From positions 2,480,001 through 2,544,000 of the forward strand of contig NZ_VISE01000001.1 in assembly GCF_007827275.1 (NCBI RefSeq): a stretch of 64,000 nt of DNA. The letters run 5' to 3'. The notes under the pieces are model-generated. The model saw only the letters and a list, made by a program, of their open reading frames with translations, did no database searches and was not told the DNA's origin. A program made the position numbers and the translations under genes. Source of the stretch: Gillisia sp. Hel_I_86. GTDB lineage: Bacteria; Bacteroidota; Bacteroidia; Flavobacteriales; Flavobacteriaceae. Positions 34,555 through 43,659 of the stretch are shown here, piece by piece. Position 1 is the stretch's first letter. The number at the start of each line of letters is the position of its first letter.

Positions 34555-35622
34555 TTAAAGTGTATTTATGTTATTAAGGTCTTCGAATGCCTTGGTAAGC
34601 CTATTCTTAAATGTAATCTCCCCTGAGCGTACCCATACCCTAGGATCGTAATATTTCTTATTGGGAACTTCTGCACCGTCAGGATTTCCAATTTGGGATT
34701 TTAAATACTCTTTTTTCTCCCCCATATAATCACGAATTCCTTCGGCATAAGCATATTGAAGGTCGGTATCGATATTCATTTTAATAACGCCATATCCAAT
34801 CGCTTCCCTAATTTCTTCAATACTGGAACCACTTCCTCCGTGAAAAACGAAATCGATATGATTGTCTCCCAATCCATGCTTTTTGCTTAAATATTCTTGA
34901 GAATTCTTAAGGATCTTTGGTGTAAGTTTTACGTTTCCTGGTTTGTAAACTCCATGTACATTTCCAAAAGCCGCGGCAATTGTAAATTGGTCGCTTACTT
35001 TGCTCAACTCTTCAAAAGCATATGCTACTTCTTCTGGTTGCGTGTATAATTTAGAGTCATCTACGTCGGTATTATCTACCCCATCTTCTTCACCGCCAGT
35101 TATTCCCAGTTCGATTTCCAAAGTCATTCCCATTTTGCTCATTCGCTCAAGATACGTTTTACATATCTCGATATTCTCTTCTAATGATTCTTCAGAAAGA
35201 TCTATCATATGGGAGCTATATAATGGCTTCCCGTGTTCTTTGTAAAATTTCTCCCCGGCATCTAAAAGACCATCTATCCAAGGAAGCAATTTTTTAGCAC
35301 AATGATCTGTGTGCAAGATCACGGCAGCGCCATAAACTTTTGCAAGTTCGTGAATGTGCAAAGCTCCAGCAACCCCACCAGCTATGGCAGCCTGCTGATT
35401 TTTGTTAGAAAGTCCTTTTCCAGCATTAAACTGTGCGCCTCCATTTGAGAACTGAATAATAACTGGGGAATTTAATTCTGCCGCAGTTTCCAAAACCGCA
35501 TTTACGGTACTAGACCCAATTACGTTAACGGCCGGAAGTGCGAAACCTTTATTTTTAGCATATTTAAAAATTTCTTGAACTTCTTTGCCTGTTGCAACTC
35601 CTGCTTTTATATTATGACTCAT
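34555..35622 (-). CDS. fbaA: fructose-bisphosphate aldolase, class II
   Basis: The zinc enzyme cleaves fructose 1,6-bisphosphate in glycolysis and forms it in gluconeogenesis. It has 355 residues, the FbaA (class IIA) length. The metal His residues lie in ILHTDHCAKKLLPW (near 105), in AAFGNVHGVYKPG (near 225), and in IDFVFHGGSGSSIEEI (near 262). The phosphate site INIDTDLQYAYA-like sequence is KMNIDTDLQYAYAEGIRDY. It lies between tamL and accD on the same strand. Confidence 0.96.
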   Translation of the reverse strand: MSHNIKAGVATGKEVQEIFKYAKNKGFALPAVNVIGSSTVNAVLETAAELNSPVIIQFSNGGAQFNAGKGLSNKNQQAAIAGGVAGALHIHELAKVYGAAVILHTDHCAKKLLPWIDGLLDAGEKFYKEHGKPLYSSHMIDLSEESLEENIEICKTYLERMSKMGMTLEIELGITGGEEDGVDNTDVDDSKLYTQPEEVAYAFEELSKVSDQFTIAAAFGNVHGVYKPGNVKLTPKILKNSQEYLSKKHGLGDNHIDFVFHGGSGSSIEEIREAIGYGVIKMNIDTDLQYAYAEGIRDYMGEKKEYLKSQIGNPDGAEVPNKKYYDPRVWVRSGEITFKNRLTKAFEDLNNINTL

Positions 35623-35670
35623 GTTGGTTGATTTAAATTACAATTCACAAAAATAAGAAAATAAGTTTGG

Positions 35671-38235
35671 TTAGAAGGGATAATTGATGCCTACGTTATA
35701 AACCGCATGTGCTAAATTGTAATCCTTGAACCATCTAGCACCTAGGGATCTTGACGGATCGTAAGTTTTAAGGCCAACATCGAATCGCAAGACGAAAAAG
35801 TTGAAATCGTATCGCAATCCTGCTCCCGAACCTATAGCGATGTCTTTTATATCTGATAGTGAAGTAAAAGTAGCGGCAGGATCTTCCACAATATCCAACA
35901 CATTCCAAATGTTACCAATGTCTATAAAAAACGCACTATTCAAGGCACCAAAAAGATTGTATCTGTATTCGGCATTAAATGCCAATTTCATATTGGCCTC
36001 ATTAAATTCGTTTCTACCACCAGAACTGCCCGGGCCAAGGTCATAAGCTTGCCAGGCCCTGTTATCATTTGGGCCACCTGCAAAAAAACTTCTAATAAAA
36101 GGAATGCTGTTTGCATTTCCATAAGGAATTGCTATTCCTGAAAATGCCCTTATGGCAAAAATATTTTTATTTCCCCAGTTCCAGTATTTTATATAATCAA
36201 TTTCCGTTTTAACATATTGTGAATAATTTACCCCAAGTACATCATATCTACCCTGATCATCTTTTTGCGCACCGGTTAGGCTGGAGAATGCGGCAAGAAA
36301 ATTCCCCGCGGTTTCAATTTTAAATCGAAATCGGGAAAAATCATCATCATATAGGTTTTCTTTGTTGTTGCTTAAATAGGTGAAATTTGAAGCAAAGATC
36401 AAGTTGTTTTCTGTTAACCTGTCTTTTCTTTCCCGAATGTTGTCTATTACCTGACGCTGATCCTCGGAAATTCCAGAAGTATTGGGATCATTGATGGTGA
36501 CATCCCTAATAAAACCTTCTGCTCCTGTAGGGATAATTAATTTTCCTTCGCTATTTATATAACTTGGATTTGTTACTACATCCCCAGATTGAACAATTTC
36601 ATTTAGATTGTTATAGGAGTTCCGATATACATTAAAGTAATTGTCGGTATTTAAATTCCGTACATATTGAATGTTTAAAAGGTCTAGTTTATGTGAAAGT
36701 TTTTTTGAGGGAGCCCATCGGTAATTTAGGATGCCGTTTAGATTTTGTTTGTCCAAGCCTATATTGTTCTGTGTGCTAATTCCTAAACTCAATGATGTAA
36801 ATGGGGACATGTACTTCGGAATGAACTTTTCAGTATTAAAAGGCATGAAAATTCGAGGAAAGGTTAATTTGATATCCGCCCCGATTTCAGAAATATTGAA
36901 AAATTGGTCCTTAGAGCTCCCTCTTGCAGCATCCGAAGAAGATCCAACGCTTCCCCTTGCTGAAATTTCAAAATTTTCGGCACCTTTAAAGACATTTCGA
37001 ATTAATAGGGAGCCTCCAAAACCCACTCCAAAATCTTGGATATTACTTTGAGAAATATCAAAATCGAAACCCAAGGAATATTTTGGCTGCGGACTCAGAA
37101 AAATATTCGCGATCAAATCGGTGCTGGTGCTATCTGCAGGATCGAGCGTGTATTCGATATTGGGGTATTTAAAAACTCGTAGAGAACTCATCCTATTATA
37201 GGTTCGGGTTCTATCGGTATCCTTAAAGATTTCTCCCGGTTTTATAAAAATGGCATCTGTAATAGCTCGAGGTCTATGTTCAAGTTCCTCAAAACTATAA
37301 ATATTATATCCTTTATAGGATGCGCTATCGGTTACAGGTTTGTAACGATTGTTAAAAGTGTAATCTGTAAATACATTTACTTTGCTAATAGTGTGTATTT
37401 TAAAAGGAACCCGAGTTGTGGTATCTCCTTGGGAAACTTGCCTGTTATTGATTATTACCGTGGCATTTACCTTTTTATTTGTTTCGACGGTATCGGCTTC
37501 AAAACTTATATATTCTTGATCGAAATAATACACCCCATTATTTCTGAACAGTCTGGACAATCGATCCCTTTCAGCATTAAAATCCAATGTTTTATATTGA
37601 ACCCCCGAGGTGATCAAAGAACTGGCTGAATAAGCATTGTATATTGAATCTATTACTACCGAACCAATTCTTTGATTGATGGAATCTACGATATATGGTT
37701 TATTAGAGCTTACATAATAATCTATTTCCCCTCTTTTGTTCTCTTGGGGCTTTATCTCGTAATCTATTTCGGCATCAAACCATCCATTATTGAAATACCA
37801 AGCCTGTAGTCGGTTTTTGGATTTTTTCGTTAATTCTTCATTTATAATTACCGGTGCTTCCCCCGTTTTTTTGACCCATTTGTTTAAATTTATGTACGCC
37901 TCTTCGATTCTGTTTGCTTGTTTTTGAGAATAAATATTCTCTAATCGCTTAATCCTGCGTGGTTTTTTATGAAGCCAGTATTGAAAAGCAGAATCTGGGT
38001 CTTGCTTTGCGAGATTATAAAAGTGAAGCCTTAACGGGGTGCCCAGCAATTTTGCATTAGGTTCTTGATATAATTGATTATAAATTCGGGATTCCTTTAT
38101 TTTTTCACCATTCAGAAATATGGTATTTTCCGTAAGTAGTAATTCGTCATTTTGAACTCTCTTTACTGCATCACAGGAAATGATAAATGCCAGGGTTAAA
38201 AATAATAATGATATTTTTGCGGGATAGCGTTTCAA
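35671..38235 (-). CDS. tamL: TamL-type outer-membrane assembly lipoprotein (BamA/TamA superfamily)
   Basis: The protein has 854 residues. A lipoprotein signal ends in FIISC (Cys21). POTRA-like segments cover about residues 30-400 (for example YKTLDFNAERDRLSRLFRNNGVYYFDQEYI). The Omp85 barrel covers the C-terminal half, with the conserved lid-lock type region RSFFAGGPNDNRAWQAYDLGPGS and a terminal strand YNVGINYPF. A lipidated TamA homologue is typical of Bacteroidota, where TamL with TamB helps assemble outer-membrane proteins. It is divergent from the SpoU-type methylase gene, with only 37 bases between the starts. Confidence 0.88.
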   Translation of the reverse strand: MKRYPAKISLLFLTLAFIISCDAVKRVQNDELLLTENTIFLNGEKIKESRIYNQLYQEPNAKLLGTPLRLHFYNLAKQDPDSAFQYWLHKKPRRIKRLENIYSQKQANRIEEAYINLNKWVKKTGEAPVIINEELTKKSKNRLQAWYFNNGWFDAEIDYEIKPQENKRGEIDYYVSSNKPYIVDSINQRIGSVVIDSIYNAYSASSLITSGVQYKTLDFNAERDRLSRLFRNNGVYYFDQEYISFEADTVETNKKVNATVIINNRQVSQGDTTTRVPFKIHTISKVNVFTDYTFNNRYKPVTDSASYKGYNIYSFEELEHRPRAITDAIFIKPGEIFKDTDRTRTYNRMSSLRVFKYPNIEYTLDPADSTSTDLIANIFLSPQPKYSLGFDFDISQSNIQDFGVGFGGSLLIRNVFKGAENFEISARGSVGSSSDAARGSSKDQFFNISEIGADIKLTFPRIFMPFNTEKFIPKYMSPFTSLSLGISTQNNIGLDKQNLNGILNYRWAPSKKLSHKLDLLNIQYVRNLNTDNYFNVYRNSYNNLNEIVQSGDVVTNPSYINSEGKLIIPTGAEGFIRDVTINDPNTSGISEDQRQVIDNIRERKDRLTENNLIFASNFTYLSNNKENLYDDDFSRFRFKIETAGNFLAAFSSLTGAQKDDQGRYDVLGVNYSQYVKTEIDYIKYWNWGNKNIFAIRAFSGIAIPYGNANSIPFIRSFFAGGPNDNRAWQAYDLGPGSSGGRNEFNEANMKLAFNAEYRYNLFGALNSAFFIDIGNIWNVLDIVEDPAATFTSLSDIKDIAIGSGAGLRYDFNFFVLRFDVGLKTYDPSRSLGARWFKDYNLAHAVYNVGINYPF

Positions 38236-38272
38236 TAAAGCTGAATTAGGGATTCAAAAATACATTAATTGC

Positions 38273-39007
38273 ATGGTTAGCAAAAGCCAAATTAAGTTAA
38301 TAACAAGTCTTGAGCAAAAAAAACATCGAACCAAACTGGGTCTTTTCGTTGTTGAAGGAAAAAAGGGAATTGAGGAACTTTTGGAATCTAATTTCGAATT
38401 GCATTTTCTCTACACCACACAAGATATATTTAATGCTCCTAGGGAAAAAAAGCACCTAATTTCCGAAGTTGAACTAAAAAAAATAAGCAGTTTAGTAACC
38501 CCACAAATTGGTCTGGCTGTTTTTAGAATACCAGTTGAAAATGAAATAAAATTAAAAGGATTGGTTATGGCCTTGGACGGGGTAAGGGATCCTGGTAATT
38601 TGGGAACTATAATTCGGCTTTGTGATTGGTTTGGAGTGGAGACCTTGGTGTGTTCCTTGGATACTGTAGACTGTTACAATTCTAAAGTAGTGCAGGCAAC
38701 CATGGGGAGTATTGCCCGAGTGGATGTTCATTATTTGGATTTGGCATTATTTCTTGAAGAAAATAATTCACATTTTAAAGTGGGAACTTTTATGGAAGGT
38801 GAAAATATATTTGTAACAAATATGCCAAAAGCCGCTATTGTTGTATTGGGAAATGAGGCCCACGGTATTTCCAATAATATTGAAAAGTTAATAGAAAAGA
38901 AGATCAATATTCCTCAATTCAGCAATGTGAAAAATACAGAGAGCTTAAATGTGGCAACCGCCACGGCTGTTCTATTAAGTGAAATAAGGCGAAAAGAGAA
39001 TTATTGA
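38273..39007 (+). CDS. SpoU/TrmH-family RNA 2'-O-methyltransferase
   Basis: The enzyme has 244 residues. An N-terminal substrate-binding domain (residues 1-90) precedes the SPOUT knot domain with its three motifs: LDGVRDPGNLGTIIRLCDWFG (near 105), IVVLGNEAHGIS (near 188), and NVKNTESLNVATATAVLLSEI (near 215). The last two form the S-adenosylmethionine pocket. The target (23S rRNA or tRNA) cannot be told from sequence. The last 7 bases overlap the end of the convergent porT gene. Confidence 0.92.
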   Translation: MVSKSQIKLITSLEQKKHRTKLGLFVVEGKKGIEELLESNFELHFLYTTQDIFNAPREKKHLISEVELKKISSLVTPQIGLAVFRIPVENEIKLKGLVMALDGVRDPGNLGTIIRLCDWFGVETLVCSLDTVDCYNSKVVQATMGSIARVDVHYLDLALFLEENNSHFKVGTFMEGENIFVTNMPKAAIVVLGNEAHGISNNIEKLIEKKINIPQFSNVKNTESLNVATATAVLLSEIRRKENY

Positions 39008-39708
39008 AAAGTAAAATTTAGAAAGATCCCTCTAGTTCTCATTTGTTCTACATTTCCGGTGTATAGACTATTTGGATCTTCGTCCCTAACCAGTTCATCG
39101 TTAATACCAAAGATCCCTCTTAAGGAAGGTGAAAATTTAAAGTAATAAAGGTAAAAATCTATTCCTACACCAATTTCATAATAAAATGTATTGGTTTTCA
39201 TCCTAAACTGCCCAACGCTATTATCATCGGGATTGTTTTCATTGCTGGATAAATTAATGGAGGTCGAGGCTCCGGCCAATACAAAAGGCCTAAAATTGTT
39301 GAGTCTATCAGCTGAAAATTTAACCAATAATGGAATATGAACATAGGTTGAATTGATTTCCCGAAAAGTATTTTGATCCGCTTTAAGTGCTTGGAAATTT
39401 CGAGTATTAAAGCTAACTCCTGGTTCTAGCCGCAGGTCGAAATTATTGTGCAATTTAAAACTACCAACTAAGCCTACATTAAACCCAACGGATTTTTCAA
39501 TACTAAAATCTTTTCCTAGCACAGGACTCGGGTTGTATTCTTTATAATCAAAATCAAAATCGTAGGTATTAAAGCCTAAATAATATCCCCAAGACCATCG
39601 TTTATTATCGATGTTTTCTTGATTTAAAATACTTTCTCCTGAAAATAATTGAGCATTCGCTTGAGAACAGACCAAACAAAGCCCTAAAATGGCAACAATC
39701 TTTTTCAT
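39001..39708 (-). CDS. porT: PorT-type outer-membrane beta-barrel protein of the type IX secretion system
   Basis: The ATG at 39708 (MKKIVAILGLCLVCSQANAQ) gives a signal peptide; the earlier in-frame ATG at 39747 lies inside the upstream gene. The mature part of about 215 residues alternates strands (WSWGYYLGFNTYDFDF, VGFNVGLVGSFKLHNNFDLRLEPGV, FYYEIGVGIDFYLYYFKFSPSL) and ends in an aromatic residue before Gln (LNFTFQ), an eight-strand barrel pattern. Its size and place next to ubiE match PorT of other flavobacteria. PorT is needed for T9SS function, and two T9SS cargo genes lie 7 to 25 kb away. Confidence 0.85.
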   Translation of the reverse strand: MKKIVAILGLCLVCSQANAQLFSGESILNQENIDNKRWSWGYYLGFNTYDFDFDYKEYNPSPVLGKDFSIEKSVGFNVGLVGSFKLHNNFDLRLEPGVSFNTRNFQALKADQNTFREINSTYVHIPLLVKFSADRLNNFRPFVLAGASTSINLSSNENNPDDNSVGQFRMKTNTFYYEIGVGIDFYLYYFKFSPSLRGIFGINDELVRDEDPNSLYTGNVEQMRTRGIFLNFTFQ

Positions 39709-39712
39709 ATAG

Positions 39713-40441
39713 TTATTTAGAAGCTGTGTATATGGTTGCGACACCAAATGTTTGAGGCTTATCTTCTATATCTATAAACCCGGTTTTACTTAAAATATTG
39801 TTGAACTTGGCTCCATAAGGAAAAACTGCCGCACTTTCGCTTAAATAGGAATATGCTGCTTTGTCTTTTGAAAATAATTTTCCAATAACCGGTAAAAGGG
39901 TAGTGGAATAAAATTTATACCCTTGTTTGTAGGGAAATTTGGTTGGAACTGAAGTTTCCAATATTACAAAAATTCCGTTGGTTTTTAAAACGCGATAAAT
40001 TTCTGATAGGCCTTTTTCTAAATTTTCAAAATTCCGAACCCCAAATGCTACCGTAATAGCATCGAAGGTTTCGTTTTCGAAAGGAAGAGCTTCAGAATCT
40101 GCTTTCACCATTTTAATTTTATCAGAGAGATGTTTCGCTCCAATCTTTTTTCTTCCTACCTCCAACATTCCTTCAGAAATATCCAGCCCAATAATTTCTT
40201 TGGCTCCTGATTCAACTAGATTTATTGCTAGATCCCCTGTTCCTGTTGCAATGTCCAGAATGTTTTTCGGATTTTTTTCAGAAACCAAGGAAACAACTTT
40301 TTTTCTCCACTTAAGGTCAATCCCGAAAGATATTACACGATTAAGCCCATCGTAGTTTCCAGATATTTTATCAAACATTTGAGCAACTTGCTCTTTCTTG
40401 TTTAGATTGGAATCTTTGTAGGGTGTTACTTTTTTATCCAT
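39713..40441 (-). CDS. ubiE: demethylmenaquinone methyltransferase
   Basis: The SAM-dependent methylase makes menaquinone in Bacteroidota (also called MenG). The ATG at 40441 ([38 protein letters not shown]) is preferred; an in-frame ATG 18 bases earlier adds an atypical leader. Motifs: [15 protein letters not shown] (SAM site, near 60), [33 protein letters not shown] (near 115), [12 protein letters not shown]. It ends 4 bases before the porT start, so the two form one transcript. Confidence 0.94.
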   Translation of the reverse strand: MDKKVTPYKDSNLNKKEQVAQMFDKISGNYDGLNRVISFGIDLKWRKKVVSLVSEKNPKNILDIATGTGDLAINLVESGAKEIIGLDISEGMLEVGRKKIGAKHLSDKIKMVKADSEALPFENETFDAITVAFGVRNFENLEKGLSEIYRVLKTNGIFVILETSVPTKFPYKQGYKFYSTTLLPVIGKLFSKDKAAYSYLSESAAVFPYGAKFNNILSKTGFIDIEDKPQTFGVATIYTASK

Positions 40442-40541
40442 GAAAAAAATTTGGCGCAAAGATAGGGGATATCCTATAAAAGAGTTGATAAGATTGTATA
40501 TTTATTAAGATTCGACCTTAAAGCAGTTGTATAAAATAACT

Positions 40542-40549
40542 TATCTTTG
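40542..40549 (+). promoter_or_regulatory. TAnnTTTG-type -7 promoter box before trkAH
   Basis: TATCTTTG matches the Bacteroidota sigma-factor -7 consensus and ends 26 bases before the trkA start. A clear -33 TTTG is not present at the usual spacing. Confidence 0.45.
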
Positions 40550-40575
40550 ATTTTTCATATAACTGGAATATAAGC

Positions 40576-41925
40576 ATGAAGATTATTATTGCCGGTGCAG
40601 GAGAAGTCGGCTTTCATCTGGCAAAACTCCTATCCTACGAATCTCAAGACATCACCCTTATAGATAACAATAGGAACAACTTGGTATATGCAGATACTCA
40701 TTTGGATATACGCACCTTAAAAGGGGATGCTACCTCCATTCATATTCTTAAAGAAGCGCATGTGAAAAATGTAGATCTCGTAATAGGTGTAACTTCCAGT
40801 GAAGCTACCAATATTACGGTTTGTGTCTTGGCAAAACAACTTGGAGCAAAAAGAACTATCGCTCGTATTTCCAATACTGAATTTCTGGATTATAAAGATG
40901 AAATAGGATTTGATAAATTTGGGATAGATGAGCTCATTTCACCTGAGGCACTTGCAGCACGTGAGATTGCCCTATTGTTAAACCAATCTGCTTTCGATGA
41001 CAGTTACGAGTTTGAAGATGGCGCTTTAACAATGATTGGCCTTAACCTTTCGCGCACAGCTACTTTTGTTGGTAAAACAGTAAAAGAGGCGGCTAAAATT
41101 TTTCCTGAACTTCACTTTGTTCCAATTGCAATTCAGAGGTTTGGCACTCAATATACGCTTATACCTAGGGGAGATACCCAGTTTAAGGAAGGGGACCAAG
41201 TTTATTTTATTACGGTGCACAGTGGAGTAGACGAGCTTTATAAGCTTACAGGGAAGGTGAAGCAAACCATTAAAAATGTAATGATCCTAGGTGGCAGTAA
41301 AATTGGAAAGAAAACAGCTTCTGATCTTTGCAAAAACAATTTCAAGGTGAAATTAATCGAAAATGATCGCGAAAAAGCATTCGATCTTGCAGATGAGCTC
41401 CCAAGCACCTTGGTTATAAATAGTGATGGTAGGAATGTAGAACTTTTAGAGGAGGAGAATATCCACGATATGGATGCCTTTATAGCAGTAACTGGTAATT
41501 CTGAAACCAACATCATGTCTTGCCTGGTGGCCAAATCGAAAAGTGTGAAAAAGACGATCGCTTTGGTGGAAAACATGGACTATTTTCAATTAAGCCATTC
41601 TATAGGAATAGATACGCTTATCAATAAAAAACTTTTAGCGGCAAACAATATTTTTAGGTTTATAAGAAAAGGAGAAGTCGTAGCCATGACCAAGCTCAAT
41701 AATATGAATGCGGAATTATTGGAATTTATTGTGAAACCAACTTCTGAGGTGTGTGACACAAAAATAAAAGATCTGGATTTCCCTAGGTCAGCAATTATTG
41801 GAGGAATTATTCGTGATGGAGAAGGAATAATTGCTTTGGGAGATTTTATGATTCGGGCTGGCGATAGAATAGTAGTTTGCTGTTTACCTAGGTCCATAAG
41901 TAAAGTCGAAAAACTCTTTCTATAA
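40576..41925 (+). CDS. trkA: Trk system potassium transporter, regulatory subunit TrkA
   Basis: The cytoplasmic gating protein of K+ uptake binds NAD(H)/ATP. It has 449 residues in two repeats of RCK_N-RCK_C. The first Rossmann site is MKIIIAGAGEVGFHLAKLLS (residues 1-20); the second is NVMILGGSKIGKKTASDL (near 235). The C-terminal half ends with the second RCK_C domain (DTKIKDLDFPRSAIIGGIIRDGEGII). Its stop codon shares one base with the trkH start (TAATG), so the pair is translationally coupled. Confidence 0.95.
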   Translation: MKIIIAGAGEVGFHLAKLLSYESQDITLIDNNRNNLVYADTHLDIRTLKGDATSIHILKEAHVKNVDLVIGVTSSEATNITVCVLAKQLGAKRTIARISNTEFLDYKDEIGFDKFGIDELISPEALAAREIALLLNQSAFDDSYEFEDGALTMIGLNLSRTATFVGKTVKEAAKIFPELHFVPIAIQRFGTQYTLIPRGDTQFKEGDQVYFITVHSGVDELYKLTGKVKQTIKNVMILGGSKIGKKTASDLCKNNFKVKLIENDREKAFDLADELPSTLVINSDGRNVELLEEENIHDMDAFIAVTGNSETNIMSCLVAKSKSVKKTIALVENMDYFQLSHSIGIDTLINKKLLAANNIFRFIRKGEVVAMTKLNNMNAELLEFIVKPTSEVCDTKIKDLDFPRSAIIGGIIRDGEGIIALGDFMIRAGDRIVVCCLPRSISKVEKLFL

Positions 41926-43421
41926 TGCCTAAAATGAACTTTAAGATCATCTCGCACATTATGGGGTTACTCCTTTTGTGCAATGGTGGGTTTATGCTAT
42001 TGGCCGTAATTGTTAGTTGGTATTATGAAGATGGAATAACATTACAAATTTCTTCGGCTTCATTGCTTACCATGTTCGTTGGAACGGTTCTCATGTTTTT
42101 TACACGTGGGCATAGAAAAGAGATTAAAAAGAGGGAAGGTTATGTTGTAGTAACTTTTGGTTGGATTTTTATGGCCTTAAGTGGAACATTGCCATATATT
42201 TTTTCTGAAGCGATTCCAGATTTCACCAATGCCTTCTTCGAAACAATGTCTGGGTATACCACTACAGGTGCCACTATTATCAATGATATAGAATCCATCC
42301 CAAAAGGAATTTTATTTTGGCGAAGTCTTACTCATTGGATAGGGGGAATGGGAATCATTGTTTTGGCAATTGCTATTCTACCGCTATTGGGAATAGGAGG
42401 AATGCAACTTTTTTCTGCGGAAGCTCCCGGCCCTAGTGCCGATAAATTAAAACCAAGGATTACAGATACTGCAAAGAGATTATGGTTGATATACTTTCTT
42501 TATACATTGGCAGAAACAATATTGCTTAAAGTAGCTGGAATGACTCTCTTTGATGCTGTTAACCATTCTTTGAGCACCCTTTCCACTGGTGGTTTTTCCA
42601 CTAAAAATGCCAGTCTTGCCTATTGGAATCATCAGCCAATTATTCAGTATATTATTATAGTTTTTATGTTTTTGGCGGGAACCAATTTCGTTTTGAGCTA
42701 TTTCAGTTTCAAGGGAAAATTTCAAAAAGTATTGCATGACGATGAGTTTAAATGGTATTGTATATTTATCATGTCATTTACTCTCGTTGCAGCTCTGATT
42801 ATTTATTTTCAGGCAGATGTTTCCATATCTTCTATAACACACCCAATGGTGTGGGGCGAAGCGGAGAGTGCATTTAGGCATTCCTTGTTTCAGGTACTTA
42901 CTGTTGTTACCACCACTGGATTTATTAGCGCAGATTATACACTATGGACTCCATTTTTAACTGTAATGTTCTTTGGGTTAATGTTTTTAGGTGGGTCGGC
43001 GGGGTCTACTGCGGGTGGGGTAAAAGTTATGCGCCATTTGATAATGATAAGAAATGGGGTTACAGAATTCAAACGAAGCCTCCACCCAAATGCTATATTG
43101 CCAATTCGTTATAACAAGAGGTCCATAAAACAGGCAATTGTATTCAATATCCTCGGTTTTTTTATTTTATACATGATATCCTTTATATTTGGTGCCCTGG
43201 TATTTGCCTTTATGGGTCTGGATTTTATGACTGCAATTGGAGGTGCAGCATCTTCCTTGGGAAATATTGGTCCTGCTTTGGGAGGACTTGGCCCCGTTAA
43301 TAATTATGATATTTTACCTGCTGCAGGGAAGTGGTGGTCGGCCTTTTTAATGCTTATTGGAAGACTGGAATTATTTACCGTTTTAATTTTATTAACTCCT
43401 TTTTTCTGGAGAAATAGATAA
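41925..43421 (+). CDS. trkH: Trk system potassium uptake channel TrkH
   Basis: The inner-membrane K+ channel subunit has 498 residues and four pore repeats. The selectivity-filter-type Gly regions are visible: MSGYTTTGATII (first), LSTLSTGGFSTKNAS (second), VVTTTGFISADY (third), and GAASSLGNIGPALGGLGP (fourth). The signature SLTHWIGGMGIIVLAIAILPLLGIGGMQLF follows the first pore. The ATG at 41925 overlaps the trkA stop by one base. Confidence 0.95.
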   Translation: MPKMNFKIISHIMGLLLLCNGGFMLLAVIVSWYYEDGITLQISSASLLTMFVGTVLMFFTRGHRKEIKKREGYVVVTFGWIFMALSGTLPYIFSEAIPDFTNAFFETMSGYTTTGATIINDIESIPKGILFWRSLTHWIGGMGIIVLAIAILPLLGIGGMQLFSAEAPGPSADKLKPRITDTAKRLWLIYFLYTLAETILLKVAGMTLFDAVNHSLSTLSTGGFSTKNASLAYWNHQPIIQYIIIVFMFLAGTNFVLSYFSFKGKFQKVLHDDEFKWYCIFIMSFTLVAALIIYFQADVSISSITHPMVWGEAESAFRHSLFQVLTVVTTTGFISADYTLWTPFLTVMFFGLMFLGGSAGSTAGGVKVMRHLIMIRNGVTEFKRSLHPNAILPIRYNKRSIKQAIVFNILGFFILYMISFIFGALVFAFMGLDFMTAIGGAASSLGNIGPALGGLGPVNNYDILPAAGKWWSAFLMLIGRLELFTVLILLTPFFWRNR

Positions 43422-43470
43422 AATTAAAATTATTTGCATATCCGCAAAACATCATAAAATGATAGCAGAT

Positions 43471-43570
43471 GTCATTCTGTCCCGACCGTTCGGGAGTTTC
43501 AGGATCTCCTATCAATAAAAACCACTACAATAAATGGGGATCCTGAAATGAATTCAGGGTGGCGAGACAA
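43471..43570. repeat. REP-like palindromes between convergent trkH and the aminotransferase gene
   Basis: CCCGA-CCGT-TCGGG (43481-43494) and ATCCTGAA-ATGA-ATTCAGGGT (43540-43560) are separated by a 45-base spacer. The second hairpin belongs to the CTGAA...TTCAG family seen at 12.6, 27.2 and 57.3 kb. Confidence 0.6.
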
Positions 43571-43610
43571 CTCTAAGATAAAAAACGGATATACATAAAA
43601 TTTAAAAAAA

Positions 43611-43637
43611 AAGCTCTCTATTTCTAGAGAGCTTTTT
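43611..43637. terminator. bidirectional Rho-independent terminator
   Basis: The stem AAGCTCTCTA (43611-43620) pairs with TAGAGAGCTT (43625-43634), with an A-run on the left and a T-run on the right. It serves the convergent trkH and aminotransferase genes. Confidence 0.85.
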
Positions 43638-43659
43638 TTATTCTGATACTCTATGTTTT

